From NCBI GenBank assembly GCA_012032275.1, contig JAAURK010000008.1:1-32127 (forward strand): a DNA stretch of 32,127 bases. Reading direction: 5' to 3'. The position numbers and the translations under genes are program-made. The notes under the pieces were generated by a model. That model made no database searches. It saw nothing but the letters and a program-made list of their open reading frames with translations, and was not told where the DNA came from. Positions 22,994-31,290 of the stretch are shown here, in pieces (the first letter of the stretch is position 1; the number at the start of each line of letters is the position of its first letter). The stretch is from Tabrizicola sp. GTDB taxonomy: Bacteria; Pseudomonadota; Alphaproteobacteria; Rhodobacterales; Rhodobacteraceae.

Positions 22994-23684
22994 GACCATC
23001 CGCTCCCTCAGCCGGCGCGAAGGACATGATCGCATCGCAATCATAAAGCGGCTGCGTCTTCTGGAACCCCGGCTCTCCGGGAAAGATGAAGTCGATCGGG
23101 CTGCCATCCAGCGGCAGGAAGGTGCCGTCTCCGGGATCCCATTCCGACGGGCCGGAAAAGAACAGCCGCCATTCCGGATGGATATATTCGTTCCCCCGGT
23201 TGCGACGCAGGACGTTACCCGAACCGTCCACCTCCGTCGCCTCGAACTCTGTCCGTTTCAGTTCGATCCCGTCGATGACCACCGTCTCGCCCGTCAGCCG
23301 GTCAAAGCCGGTCACGGCAGAGTTGGCACCATCCGTGCGCGAAAGCGCGAAGTCGAAGGTATCAAGGCCGCTTGAAAGCAGTTCGGAAAAGGATGCCGGG
23401 TCTGCCGGGCCCGGGTCCAGCGTCTGGCGCACCCGCCCCCTGTCCTCGAGGCTTTCGACCCATTGCGCCTCGCTGTCGATGCGCGACTGGAAGAACAACC
23501 CTTCCTGATCAAAATCCGCCCGCCACTGATCCCCCGCCGGATCGGCCTCGCAGCGGTAATGGTTGGATACCCGGCAGCCCTTGGCCTGCACGGTCATGAA
23601 CACCTCGCACCCCTCGGGCGCGGTCCAGGTTCCGGCGAACGAGACAGACGGCAGGACGATGATCGCAAGGATTAGGCTTCTCAT
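22986..23684 (-). CDS. Secreted hypothetical protein, paralogue of the adjacent gene
   Basis: A 232-aa predicted periplasmic protein with a short signal peptide (MRSLILAIIVLPSVSFA). I do not recognise a family. It shares with its neighbour at 23681-24418 a cysteine array C-x10-C-x7-C (Cys26, Cys37, Cys45), the sequence TVQ between the first two, HYRC/YFRC at the third, and near the C-terminus PGEPGF followed by a fourth Cys (LYDCDAI). These conserved Cys suggest two disulfides in the periplasm. The start overlaps the stop of the neighbour by four bases (ATGA) and its end overlaps the DUF4328 gene, so three genes are translated as a coupled set. Confidence 0.82.
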   Translation of the reverse strand: MRSLILAIIVLPSVSFAGTWTAPEGCEVFMTVQAKGCRVSNHYRCEADPAGDQWRADFDQEGLFFQSRIDSEAQWVESLEDRGRVRQTLDPGPADPASFSELLSSGLDTFDFALSRTDGANSAVTGFDRLTGETVVIDGIELKRTEFEATEVDGSGNVLRRNRGNEYIHPEWRLFFSGPSEWDPGDGTFLPLDGSPIDFIFPGEPGFQKTQPLYDCDAIMSFAPAEGADGHG

Positions 23685-24418
23685 GCTGAGGCACTCGCTT
23701 CTGGCCGGACCACCGACCCCAGGATATTGCAGTTCAGTGTCGGCTCCGTGGCGTCGAAGCCCGGCTCCCCAGGCGAACGCACTTCGACGGGCGGGCTATC
23801 CACATCCATGAGCCAGCTGCCGTCGCGTTGCCGCACCCCCGTTTCGCCCTCGATCGGAAGCCCGATCTCCGGTGACCAGTAAAGATATACCGCAACCCCC
23901 ATGGGCGTGGCCGAACCTTCGAGGTAGAGTTCGTCTTCGAGACGGATCTTCGCGAAGGAATGACCGTCGATCAGGATGTCGGAAGCGACAAGCGTTGCGG
24001 TGCCTTGCGCAGAAAAGACATACGTGTGTCCTGCAGCATCCGCTTCTCCAGCGTAGGAGTAACGGTATGGCTCGCCGGGCAGAAGTGCCTGCCAATCGAT
24101 CCTGGCCATACTGTCACTTTTTCCCCTCAGGGATATTCCGCCGCCATGAAAGACAACCTCGATAAGCCCGTAGGTATCGGTCATCGTGCTTCGCAAGGTG
24201 ATGCCCAACCCGGCGTCAGTCTCTGCGCGATGGACGCCCGGTCCGTCCGAGGGGCAGCGAAAGTACCGCTGCAGGGTACAAGCGTCGCTTTGGACGGTAA
24301 GCACCTGCGCGCAGTCGGCAGGGCGCGCGCCCTCTTGCTCTGCCAAGGCAGGGCAGGCAAGGCAGAAGGGGATCAGAAACGCCCGGATCAACAGGTTCCC
24401 GCTGAATTGGTCAATCAT
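23681..24418 (-). CDS. Secreted hypothetical protein, first of a tandem paralogous pair
   Basis: A 245-aa predicted periplasmic protein. The signal peptide has a hydrophobic core RAFLIPFCLACPALA after a somewhat long N-region. The mature part begins with the C-x10-C-x7-C array (Cys36, Cys47, Cys55), as in the next gene, and ends with SPGEPGFDATEPTLNCNI, again as in the next gene. Between them are strand-like repeats (YGLIEVVFHGGGISLRG, HTYVFSAQGTATLVASDILIDGHSFAKIRL) suggesting a beta-rich fold. GGAGGT lies about 12 bases before the ATG, rather far. It starts 69 bp after the gltD stop. The two genes probably arose by tandem duplication followed by strong divergence. Confidence 0.8.
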   Translation of the reverse strand: MIDQFSGNLLIRAFLIPFCLACPALAEQEGARPADCAQVLTVQSDACTLQRYFRCPSDGPGVHRAETDAGLGITLRSTMTDTYGLIEVVFHGGGISLRGKSDSMARIDWQALLPGEPYRYSYAGEADAAGHTYVFSAQGTATLVASDILIDGHSFAKIRLEDELYLEGSATPMGVAVYLYWSPEIGLPIEGETGVRQRDGSWLMDVDSPPVEVRSPGEPGFDATEPTLNCNILGSVVRPEASASA

Positions 24419-24487
24419 TGTGACGTTTCCACCTCCGGAAGCTCGGCCCTGCGCGCCGGAGAGATGCCAGAAGCTTGAACCCGTTCT

Positions 24488-25924
24488 TCATTCCGCCGCC
24501 ACTGCCCCGGTCTGTTTCAGATAGTCCATGATCGCCTCGGCCGCCTCGCGGCCGTCGCGGATGGCCCAGACCACCAGCGACGCGCCTCGCACGATGTCGC
24601 CTGCCGCATAGACGCCGGGAAGGCTCGTTGCATGGGTCCGGAAGTCGGCCTTGATCGTGCCCCAGCGGGTGACTTTCAGGTCTGGCACGCCCCAGAGCGT
24701 GGGCAGATCTTCCGGTTCGAACCCGAGCGCCTGGATCACCAGATCGGCGGGTTCCACATAATCGGCGCCTTCGATGATTTCGGGGCTTTGACGCCCGGTC
24801 GCATCTGGCGGGCCAAGGCGCATCCTTTGCACCATCACGCCCTCTACCTCGGTGCCGCCGCTGAACCCTTTCGGAGCGGAAAGCCACACGAAGTCAACGC
24901 CTTCCTCTTCGGCATTCTGCACCTCGCGCTGGCTGCCGGGCATGTTGGCACGGTCGCGCCGGTACAGGCACTTGACGCTCAGCGCGCCCTGCCGCACGGC
25001 GGTGCGCACGCAATCCATCGCCGTATCGCCGCCGCCGATGACGACCACGCGCTTGCCCGAAGCGTTCAACTCGCCGCTGTCAAAGGCCTCGACGTCGTCG
25101 CCAAAGCTCTTGCGGTTGGAGGCCGTCAGATAGTCCAGTGCCTTGACGATGCCTGATGCACCGACGCCCGGCGCCTCGATATCCCGCGCCTTGTAGACGC
25201 CAGTCGCGATCAGCACCGCATCATGCTGGCCCCGGATCGCGTCAAATGTCAGGTCGGCTCCGACCGCGCAGTTCAGCACGAATTGCGCCCCCGCCGCGGC
25301 AAGCTGTTCGATCCGCTGCATCACCACGGGTTTTTCCAGCTTGAAGCCCGGGATGCCGTAGGTCAGCAATCCGCCCGCGCGGTCGTGGCGGTCATAGATC
25401 GTGACCTGAACCCCCCCGCGCCGCAACACATCCGCCGCCGCAAGCCCGCCCGGCCCTGCACCGATGATGCCAACACTTTCGGGCCGTTCCACGCGCGGCC
25501 TGATCGGCGCGACCCAGCCCATTTCCCAGGCGGTATCGGTCAGGTATTTCTCGACCGCGCCGATGGTTACCGTGCCATGGCCGGAATTTTCGATCACGCA
25601 GTTGCCTTCGCAAAGCCGGTCTTGCGGGCAGATCCGGCCGCAGATTTCTGGGAAGGTATTGGTGGCCTGGCTCAGCTCATAAGCCTCTTGCAGCCGACCC
25701 TCGGCTGTGAGCTTGAGCCAGTCGGGAATATTGTTGTGCAGCGGACAATGCGACTGGCAATAGGGCACGCCGCATTGGCTGCACCGCCCGGCCTGCTCTG
25801 CCGCTTTTTCCGCCGCATACTGGCGGTAGATCTCATGAAAATCCTGCGAGCGCAGATCGGCCGTCCGCTTCTCTGGCGTTTCCTTGCCGACAGTCACGAA
25901 TTTCAGCATCTTCTGCGTGGCCAA
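24488..25924 (-). CDS. gltD: Glutamate synthase (NADPH) small subunit
   Basis: Beta subunit of glutamate synthase; oxidises NADPH and passes electrons through FAD and 4Fe-4S clusters to GltB. The N-terminal iron-sulfur region has CSQCGVPYCQSHCP and CGRICPQDRLCEGNC; FAD binding is at GIIGAGPGGLAAADVLRRGG and NADPH binding at VVIGGGDTAMDCVRTA, with the C-terminal GVYAAGDIVRGASLVVWAI. A TTG at 25924 has an excellent GGGGAGG six bases upstream, whereas the first in-frame ATG near family start (25909, MLKFVTVG) is 21 bases from it, so I take the TTG and 478 aa. A CCCGGG-N8-CCCGGG hairpin (25945-25964) precedes the ribosome-binding site. Length fits the family. Confidence 0.96.
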   Translation of the reverse strand: MATQKMLKFVTVGKETPEKRTADLRSQDFHEIYRQYAAEKAAEQAGRCSQCGVPYCQSHCPLHNNIPDWLKLTAEGRLQEAYELSQATNTFPEICGRICPQDRLCEGNCVIENSGHGTVTIGAVEKYLTDTAWEMGWVAPIRPRVERPESVGIIGAGPGGLAAADVLRRGGVQVTIYDRHDRAGGLLTYGIPGFKLEKPVVMQRIEQLAAAGAQFVLNCAVGADLTFDAIRGQHDAVLIATGVYKARDIEAPGVGASGIVKALDYLTASNRKSFGDDVEAFDSGELNASGKRVVVIGGGDTAMDCVRTAVRQGALSVKCLYRRDRANMPGSQREVQNAEEEGVDFVWLSAPKGFSGGTEVEGVMVQRMRLGPPDATGRQSPEIIEGADYVEPADLVIQALGFEPEDLPTLWGVPDLKVTRWGTIKADFRTHATSLPGVYAAGDIVRGASLVVWAIRDGREAAEAIMDYLKQTGAVAAE

Positions 25925-26096
25925 AGCGCGCCTCCCCTCGACTGCCCGGGCAATCCCCCCCGGGAGCGCATCTCTACTTCCGATTGGAAACGAATAAAAG
26001 TCAATCATGCTTACCTAAATTCAACTATTTCTCTGGAAGGGACAGGATTTCTGCCCCATCTTTGGGAAAATAGGTCAGCATAAGTTCCGTATATGC

Positions 26097-26900
26097 TCAG
26101 AAGCCCGCCGCAAGCAGCACCAAAGCCAGCGAGCCCACAATGATTCGCCACCAGCCGAACAGGGCAAATCCGTGTCGCGTCACATAGCCAAGCACCCATT
26201 TCACGACGAGAACCGCGCTCAGGAAGGCCACGGCAAAGCCGATCGCGATTTCGGTCACCGCGCCAAAATCAAGCACGTCGCGGTTGGCATAAAGATCATA
26301 GGCAAAGGCGCCGGCCATTGTCGGCATCGACAGGAAGAACGAAAACTCCGCCGCCGCCCGCTTGCTGAGGCCGAGCATCAGCGCGCCCACGATGGTCGCG
26401 CCGGACCGGCTGACACCGGGGATCATCGCAAGGCACTGGAAGACCCCGATCGCCAGCGCCTTGCGCAGCGGCAATGCCATCGCATCCTCATGCCGCGGCG
26501 GCGGGGCCATCCGGTCGACGAACAGCAGGACGATCCCGCCAAGGATCAGCATCACGGCGATCAGCACCGGTGTTTCGAACAGGACCGTCTTGATGAAATC
26601 ATGCGCCAGAACGCCGATCACCGCCGCCGGAAGAAACGCCAGCAGCACCGAGATCAGCGCATGGGTCGATGCCGGGTCGCGGCCGACGGTCGAGAAAACT
26701 TGCCAAAGCCGGGCCGCATAGACGGTCAGGATCGCCAGGACCGCGCCAAGTTGAATGACGACCTCGAAGGTCTTCCCCTTGCTTTCAAAGCCCAGAAAAT
26801 GGCCCGCCAGCAGCAGATGCCCGGTCGACGACACGGGTATGAACTCCGTCAACCCTTCAAGAAGGCCCAGAAGGGCGGCGATGATCGTGGTGTTTTCCAT
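26097..26900 (-). CDS. uppP: Undecaprenyl-diphosphate phosphatase
   Basis: Integral membrane phosphatase (BacA/UppP) that recycles undecaprenyl diphosphate to the monophosphate carrier for peptidoglycan and other envelope polymers; loss raises bacitracin sensitivity. The 267-aa protein has the two family motifs: [15 protein letters not shown] (Glu15, Glu19, Ser25, His28 matching E. coli Glu17, Glu21, Ser27, His30) and [10 protein letters not shown] with the catalytic Arg. Eight or so hydrophobic helices are visible. It starts 3 bp after the stop of the di-haem cytochrome gene, so it is co-transcribed with it. The 172-bp region between its end and gltD start is AT-rich and should hold the gltD promoter. 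Confidence 0.96.
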   Translation of the reverse strand: MENTTIIAALLGLLEGLTEFIPVSSTGHLLLAGHFLGFESKGKTFEVVIQLGAVLAILTVYAARLWQVFSTVGRDPASTHALISVLLAFLPAAVIGVLAHDFIKTVLFETPVLIAVMLILGGIVLLFVDRMAPPPRHEDAMALPLRKALAIGVFQCLAMIPGVSRSGATIVGALMLGLSKRAAAEFSFFLSMPTMAGAFAYDLYANRDVLDFGAVTEIAIGFAVAFLSAVLVVKWVLGYVTRHGFALFGWWRIIVGSLALVLLAAGF

Positions 26901-26903
26901 ATC

Positions 26904-27785
26904 CTACCTGTCGCGGAAGCGTTCGGCCCGCACTGTGCCATCGGCCTCGACCACGCCGCGCATCTCGGCCGCGCCGCCGATCCGCGGCCGGTCATCCACC
27001 CGCGTGCCGCCATCGATGACAAACCCGGCGCCGTCGATCTCTGCCTCTGCGGTCAGCGTGCCGCGCAGGCGGATGCGCGCTCCGACCGGGATCTGGGCTG
27101 CCACGCCACCGGCATCGGGCGCGCCTTGCGCGATCCAGTCGCGGATCAGGCGGATGTCTTCCTCGGGCAGCCAGGGCGGGCCGTCGAACGGCATCCGCGG
27201 CTCCGCCACTCCGACGACACGACGCCAGATCTCTGACATCTCCGGGTTTCCCGGCAGGACGACCAGTCGGTCACCGCCCCTGAGCACATTCTCCAGACTG
27301 TCCAGCCGGAGCCCTTCCGGCGGTGCTTCCAGCTTGGAATTGTCAGAGTGGCATTTGATGCAGGCCTTGAAGAAGATGGGCTGAACATCGGGCCAGAGCA
27401 CCGGTTCACCCGGGGCCGGACGGCGGCGTTCAGGCGCAGGGGCGGCCACTGCCTCGCCCGCGGGCATTCCGGCCGCGACCCATCCTTCCACCAGCGCGAT
27501 CTCTGCCGGATCAAGAAAGGGCGGCCCGTCCAGTGGCATCTGCGGCTCCGCCTCGCCCCGTAGCCGTCGAAGAAGCGGGCTCGCCCCATCGCCCGCCACC
27601 ACCACGGGGCCGTTCTCGCTGCCCTTCAGCACACTTTCCAGCGTGTCGAGCCGCAACCCCAGAGGTGCATCCTCTCCCGAATGGCACATCACGCAGCGGT
27701 CAGCGAAAAGCGCGCCGACTTCTGCAAAGTCCTGAGCCATCCCTGGCCCGGCCAGAAGGCCCAGCGCCAGGACAGTGCGGCGCAT
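26904..27785 (-). CDS. Di-haem cytochrome c-type protein with duplicated domain
   Basis: A 293-aa exported protein (signal peptide MRRTVLALGLLAGPGMA) with two haem c motifs, CVMCH (31-35) and CIKCH (142-146). Each is followed by the same domain: GLRLDTLESVLKG ... EPQMPLDGPPFLDPAEIALVEGWV and GLRLDSLENVLRG ... EPRMPFDGPPWLPEEDIRLIRDWI, an obvious internal duplication of a planctomycete-type cytochrome domain (PSCyt1-like). A C-terminal 60-residue beta domain (GARIRLRGTLTAEAEIDGAG to the end) resembles DUF5666-like OB folds. Likely a periplasmic electron carrier or redox sensor. Its start overlaps the NDUFA9-like stop by one base, and uppP follows after 3 bp, so it sits in one operon with both. 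Confidence 0.9.
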   Translation of the reverse strand: MRRTVLALGLLAGPGMAQDFAEVGALFADRCVMCHSGEDAPLGLRLDTLESVLKGSENGPVVVAGDGASPLLRRLRGEAEPQMPLDGPPFLDPAEIALVEGWVAAGMPAGEAVAAPAPERRRPAPGEPVLWPDVQPIFFKACIKCHSDNSKLEAPPEGLRLDSLENVLRGGDRLVVLPGNPEMSEIWRRVVGVAEPRMPFDGPPWLPEEDIRLIRDWIAQGAPDAGGVAAQIPVGARIRLRGTLTAEAEIDGAGFVIDGGTRVDDRPRIGGAAEMRGVVEADGTVRAERFRDR

Positions 27786-28771
27786 CAGGTCTTCTTCAGG
27801 TTCTTGGCCGACTCCTTGATCGCCAGATACTGGCCAGAGGGGCGGTAGCGCCAGAGATATTCGGGCAGAACCGCCTCCATCGCAGTCGGCGCAATTCCCA
27901 GTTCCGCCAGCCCCCTGGCGCCGGGCGCGACCACATTGTCCACGGCAAGGTTCTTCACCTGATCGCGGGTGATCATCCTGTTCTCGATCAGGCCAAGCGT
28001 CGCGGCCTGAACCATGTCGAACCCGAACCCCATGATCCGCGCCAAAAAGAACGGCACGTTCAGCACCAGCCGGCGGCGACGGATCACCGCCAGCATCCGG
28101 ACCATCAGGCTGCGGAATGTCTCTGTATCCGGGCCGCCAAGTTCATAAAGCCCGGGCGTCGCCTGCCCCAGAACGCCCTTGACCGCCGCGGCGGCCACAT
28201 CATCCACATAGACCGGCTGGAACCGCGTCTCTGCCCCGACGACGGGCAGCACCGGCCCGAGCCTGCTCATCGCGGCAAAGCGGTTGAAGACCCCGTCTTC
28301 CGGCCCGAAGATGATCGATGGACGCAGGATCACCGCCGCGGGAAAGGCCGCCAGCACCGCCGCTTCTCCCTCGGCCTTGCTGCGGGCATAGCTGCTGGCC
28401 GATGCCGCATCCGCCCCGATGGCCGAGATGTGAACTAGCCGCGCCACCCCCTCTTCGGCGGCAATCCGGGCGATCCGCGCCGCCCCATCCGCCTGCACCG
28501 CGTCAAAGCTGTTCCTGCCGAGGCTGTTCAGCACGCCGACGCAGTTCACCACCGCATCCGCCCCCCGCATCACCGCCCGCACGCTCGCATCGTCGCGGAT
28601 GTTGCAGCCCATCGGCTCCACCTGGCCGACCGTTCCATAGGGCTTGACGAAAATCGCATCGTTCGGGCGGCGCACGGCCACGCGGACCCGCCAGCCCTCT
28701 TTCGCCATCCGCCGCGCGATGTAGCGGCCGACAAAGCCCGATCCGCCATAAATGGTGACAAGCCTGCTCAT
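27785..28771 (-). CDS. NAD(P)-binding protein, complex I NDUFA9-like
   Basis: Atypical short-chain dehydrogenase of 328 aa related to the mitochondrial complex I subunit NDUFA9/NdufA39. The dinucleotide-binding motif TIYGGSGFVGRYIARRM lies at residues 5-21, followed by VNCVGVLNSLGRNSF and the substrate-side HISAIGADAASASSYARSKAEGE; the catalytic Tyr-x3-Lys is present as YARSK. ILRPSIIFGPEDGVFNRFA is typical of the family. I start at the ATG at 28771 (MSRLVTIYGGSGF); the frame extends to 28834 with unlikely sequence. Coupled by a one-base overlap to the cytochrome gene. Bacterial members have no proven function; a role with quinones or complex I is inferred from the family only. Confidence 0.92.
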   Translation of the reverse strand: MSRLVTIYGGSGFVGRYIARRMAKEGWRVRVAVRRPNDAIFVKPYGTVGQVEPMGCNIRDDASVRAVMRGADAVVNCVGVLNSLGRNSFDAVQADGAARIARIAAEEGVARLVHISAIGADAASASSYARSKAEGEAAVLAAFPAAVILRPSIIFGPEDGVFNRFAAMSRLGPVLPVVGAETRFQPVYVDDVAAAAVKGVLGQATPGLYELGGPDTETFRSLMVRMLAVIRRRRLVLNVPFFLARIMGFGFDMVQAATLGLIENRMITRDQVKNLAVDNVVAPGARGLAELGIAPTAMEAVLPEYLWRYRPSGQYLAIKESAKNLKKT

Positions 28772-28861
28772 CTGCACGATCCCCGCTGTGCCCTTTGCGC
28801 CTGACTGAATAGCCCCGGCAGGCGCGCGGAACAAGCCGCAATCGGGCGGCGGGGTGGCCTA

Positions 28862-30229
28862 CTAGCCGCCGTAAAGCTCTGACTCGGCGCCGACATATCC
28901 GTTCCAGGCGAACCAGTAGGAAATCTGCCCTGCCAGCCGTCCGAGCCTGCGGCCATCGGGGGCGACCAACGCCTCTTCCGTCGCCTGCCACTCTGCGCCA
29001 TCTGCGGCCAGAAGCGCGCCACCCCGTGCCGCAAAGCGCTCTTCTCCCCGCTCATAGGCCCGCACCGTCCGCCCTTCGGGATCGCCGATCAGAACCACCG
29101 GTTGCCCGGCAAGCGTGTCGTTGATCACCGGCTCTGCCCGGAAAGCCGCCAAAGGCCAGGCCTTCGCCCCGCCGAACAGCCGCAGACCGAACACATAGTC
29201 CTTCTGCCGCAGTTTCGACTGATCGACATTGGTCGGGAACATCAGGTTCTTCGAGGCGAAATACTCGTTGTAAACCACCCCCGACCCGTAATCGCGGGAA
29301 TAGCCCGTATCCAGCGAGAGGACCGACGTCCCCGGATTGGCCGCCCGCCAATCCTTCCAGGCAGCTATCGCCACCGGCCGCTGTTCCAGGGTGATCCCGC
29401 TTTCCACCAGCGGCCCCACCACCGGCTTGCCGGTAAACTGGTTCCAGAGCGACAGCGTCTCGCGGTCAAACATCAGCTTGTTCGACCGATAGAGAAACCC
29501 CGACGATCCAAAGACGAAAGGCTTCCGCCGCCCTTTCACCCCGGTTTCAAACAGGATGCCCGACCCGCAAAGCGTGCAATAGGCCAGCGCCACGGGCACG
29601 CCACCGATCACATCGTTGAACATCTCGTGCCAGCCCATGATCCGCAACGGATAGGCCCGCACATCGCCGTTGATCGCGATGCCGAAGACCAGATCGTCGG
29701 CTTGCAGATATGCCGCGCTGTCCGCCGCAACCATCGCGGGGTTGTCAAGCGACGGTATCCCGTCCTTCACCACCCCGCCCCAGGTGATCTCTTCCAGCCG
29801 GATCTTCATCCTTTCCCGCGGGATCCACTCCGGCTTCAGGAAACCGTCGAAATTCGGGTCGATCCGCAGGTAGAGGTCGCGCTTCATCCGGGCATAGCTT
29901 GGATGCGGGACAACTTCGGGATGGCGTTCCTGCCAGAGCATCCAGTCGAACCAGTCATCGCCGCCCTTCTGCCCGGTGATCGCCTCCAGCACCTCGACAA
30001 TCGGCCTGTCGGGGGCCGAGGTGAAGCGCATCGCCTCGATCAGGCCAGCGGTCATGTCCGGATTGCCGCGCTGCCGGATCGCCTCCAGCCCGGCGGTGAA
30101 GGAGGCGCTGTCGCCATCCACCAGCGCCACCAGCGCCTCATACATCTGGTCCGTTTCGGCAATTCCCGCGCGCGGCAGCACCGTGGCGGCCAGGGCGAGT
30201 CTCAACAAATGGCGACGATACAGTTGCAT
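28862..30229 (-). CDS. DUF3179 domain protein with exported N-terminus
   Basis: A 455-aa protein. The N-terminus MQLYRRHLLRLALAATVLPRAGIA has a twin Arg before a hydrophobic core and an Ala-x-Ala-like end, so it is exported by Sec or Tat. The DUF3179 core spans about residues 140-440, with GIPSLDNPAMV, FGIAINGDVRAYPLRIMGWHE, the paired Cys motif AYCTLCGSG (Cys218, Cys221), FGSSGFLYRSNKLMFDRETLSLWNQFTG and VLSLDTGYSRDYG, all conserved in this family. The start at 30229 has GAGGGGG upstream. It lies 90 bp upstream of the NDUFA9-like gene on the same strand and may head that operon. The CxxC might bind metal or be a redox pair. Function not established. Confidence 0.9.
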   Translation of the reverse strand: MQLYRRHLLRLALAATVLPRAGIAETDQMYEALVALVDGDSASFTAGLEAIRQRGNPDMTAGLIEAMRFTSAPDRPIVEVLEAITGQKGGDDWFDWMLWQERHPEVVPHPSYARMKRDLYLRIDPNFDGFLKPEWIPRERMKIRLEEITWGGVVKDGIPSLDNPAMVAADSAAYLQADDLVFGIAINGDVRAYPLRIMGWHEMFNDVIGGVPVALAYCTLCGSGILFETGVKGRRKPFVFGSSGFLYRSNKLMFDRETLSLWNQFTGKPVVGPLVESGITLEQRPVAIAAWKDWRAANPGTSVLSLDTGYSRDYGSGVVYNEYFASKNLMFPTNVDQSKLRQKDYVFGLRLFGGAKAWPLAAFRAEPVINDTLAGQPVVLIGDPEGRTVRAYERGEERFAARGGALLAADGAEWQATEEALVAPDGRRLGRLAGQISYWFAWNGYVGAESELYGG

Positions 30230-30342
30230 CCGACATCCCCCTCGCCCTCGATGCGCCATTCTGCGCCGGACAGGCGATCACATGCACCTCAACAGGCGGT
30301 GAAGACCGCAAAAATCCACCGCAGGAAATTTGAACGGCCCCG

Positions 30343-30371
30343 TTGACTCCGCTGCGACGCCCAATTAGACC
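30343..30371 (+). promoter_or_regulatory. Promoter of tRNA-Leu
   Basis: TTGACT (30343-30348) is separated by 17 bp from TAGACC (30366-30371), ending 15 bp before the mature tRNA. The -35 is strong and the -10 weak, a pattern common for stable RNA promoters in this group. Confidence 0.6.
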
Positions 30372-30386
30372 GCGCGTCACGACATC

Positions 30387-30471
30387 GCCCAGATGGCGGA
30401 ATTGGTAGACGCGCTGGTTTCAGGTACCAGTGCCGCAAGGCGTGGAGGTTCGAGTCCTCTTCTGGGCACCA
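30387..30471 (+). tRNA. tRNA-Leu (CAG)
   Basis: 85-nt class II tRNA. The acceptor stem GCCCAGA pairs with TCTGGGC (30461-30467), followed by discriminator A and encoded CCA. The D-arm region GCGGAATTGGTAGACGCGC, the anticodon stem CTGGT/ACCAG with loop TTCAGGT (anticodon CAG at 30421-30423), the long variable arm GTGCCGCAAGGCG and the T-arm GGAGGTTCGAGTCCTC are all canonical. It reads CUG, the main leucine codon in such GC-rich genomes. Confidence 0.97.
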
Positions 30472-30480
30472 TTCCATTTC

Positions 30481-30526
30481 AAAAGCCGTGCGGCCCGATC
30501 AGGTTGCGCGGCTTTTGCCTTTTCCG
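30481..30526 (+). terminator. Intrinsic terminator after tRNA-Leu, possibly bidirectional
   Basis: AAAAGCCGTG (30481-30490) pairs with CGCGGCTTTT (30507-30516), with one G-U pair, and is followed by a T-rich run. It ends the tRNA transcript; on the minus strand the same stem with CTTTTG after it can end the WYL-regulator transcript coming from the right. Confidence 0.75.
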
Positions 30527-30554
30527 CCCGCCGCGCCGGGATGAGAGGGGGCCA

Positions 30555-31241
30555 TCACACCGCCTGCCGCATCCGGGCCAGCATCTCGCGCAGCAGGGCC
30601 ACGCGGCGGGGGCGAAAGCTGTCAGCGGTCCGCGCCACAGAGGTCATCTCGGCCAGGTGAAAGCGGCGGAAATCCTGACGCAGGCAGCACCAGGCCAGGC
30701 ACATCAACGTCCGGTCCAGAAAGACGACGGACAGCGGCCAGATCCTGCGGCTGGTTTCCGCCCCGTCCCGCGCGCGGTAGTTCAGATCCACCGCCTCCTC
30801 CTGCCAGATCGCCTCGCGGAGCAATGCCAGATGCAGCGGCGCAGGGGGGCGACGCTCGAACCGGTAGACCTGATGCGCGGTGTGGATCGCCTGCCGCTGG
30901 ACCCGGTCGGGCAGGGTTGCCACGATCTTTGCCAGCGCCGCATCGGCGGCCCGGGCCAGCGCCTCGTCGCCCGCCAGCCGAACCTCGGCCAGGCCCAGAA
31001 CCAGCGCCTCCACCTCAAGGCGGGTAAACATCTGCGGTGGCAGTGCGGGATCCTCGGTCAGCGTATAGCCAAGCCCGGCGGCACCGTCGATCAGCGCGCC
31101 TCCCGCCCTCAGCGCGTCGATGTCCCGGTAAAGCTGGCGTGGCGAGACGCCGGTTTCCTCGGCCAGCCTAGCGGCGGTCACCGGCTGGGGCAGCATCCGG
31201 ATTGTGGTCAGCAGACGCAAAAGGCGGTCGGCACGCGGCAT
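30555..31241 (-). CDS. WYL-domain transcriptional regulator (YafY type)
   Basis: A 228-aa regulator. The N-terminal HTH_11 winged helix (residues 1-60) begins MPRADRLLRLLTTIRM with the recognition region ARLAEETGVSPRQLYRDIDALRAGGA. The C-terminal WYL-like ligand-binding domain is seen from about residue 135 (LREAIWQEEAVDLNYRARDGAETSRRIWPLSVVFLDRTLMCLAWCCLRQDFRRFHLAEM); here the WYL signature itself is degenerate. It is divergent from the GST gene across 90 bp, a frequent pairing for this regulator class, so it probably controls GST and itself. Ligand unknown. The ATG at 31241 is the only good start. Confidence 0.9.
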   Translation of the reverse strand: MPRADRLLRLLTTIRMLPQPVTAARLAEETGVSPRQLYRDIDALRAGGALIDGAAGLGYTLTEDPALPPQMFTRLEVEALVLGLAEVRLAGDEALARAADAALAKIVATLPDRVQRQAIHTAHQVYRFERRPPAPLHLALLREAIWQEEAVDLNYRARDGAETSRRIWPLSVVFLDRTLMCLAWCCLRQDFRRFHLAEMTSVARTADSFRPRRVALLREMLARMRQAV

Positions 31242-31278
31242 GAGGGGAATCTTCGCACAAAGATACTGACGGTTTCTG

Positions 31279-31290
31279 GCAGGAGCCTGC
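31279..31290. promoter_or_regulatory. Inverted repeat between the WYL regulator and GST
   Basis: GCAGG-AG-CCTGC sits near the middle of the 90-bp divergent gap. It is the only clear dyad there and a fair operator candidate for the regulator. No convincing -35/-10 pair was identified on either strand. Confidence 0.4.

Noticed and set aside
30387-30471. tRNA-Leu as an integration site
   Set aside because: No integrase gene and no repeated tRNA 3' end was seen in the window; the tRNA is intact with its own terminator.
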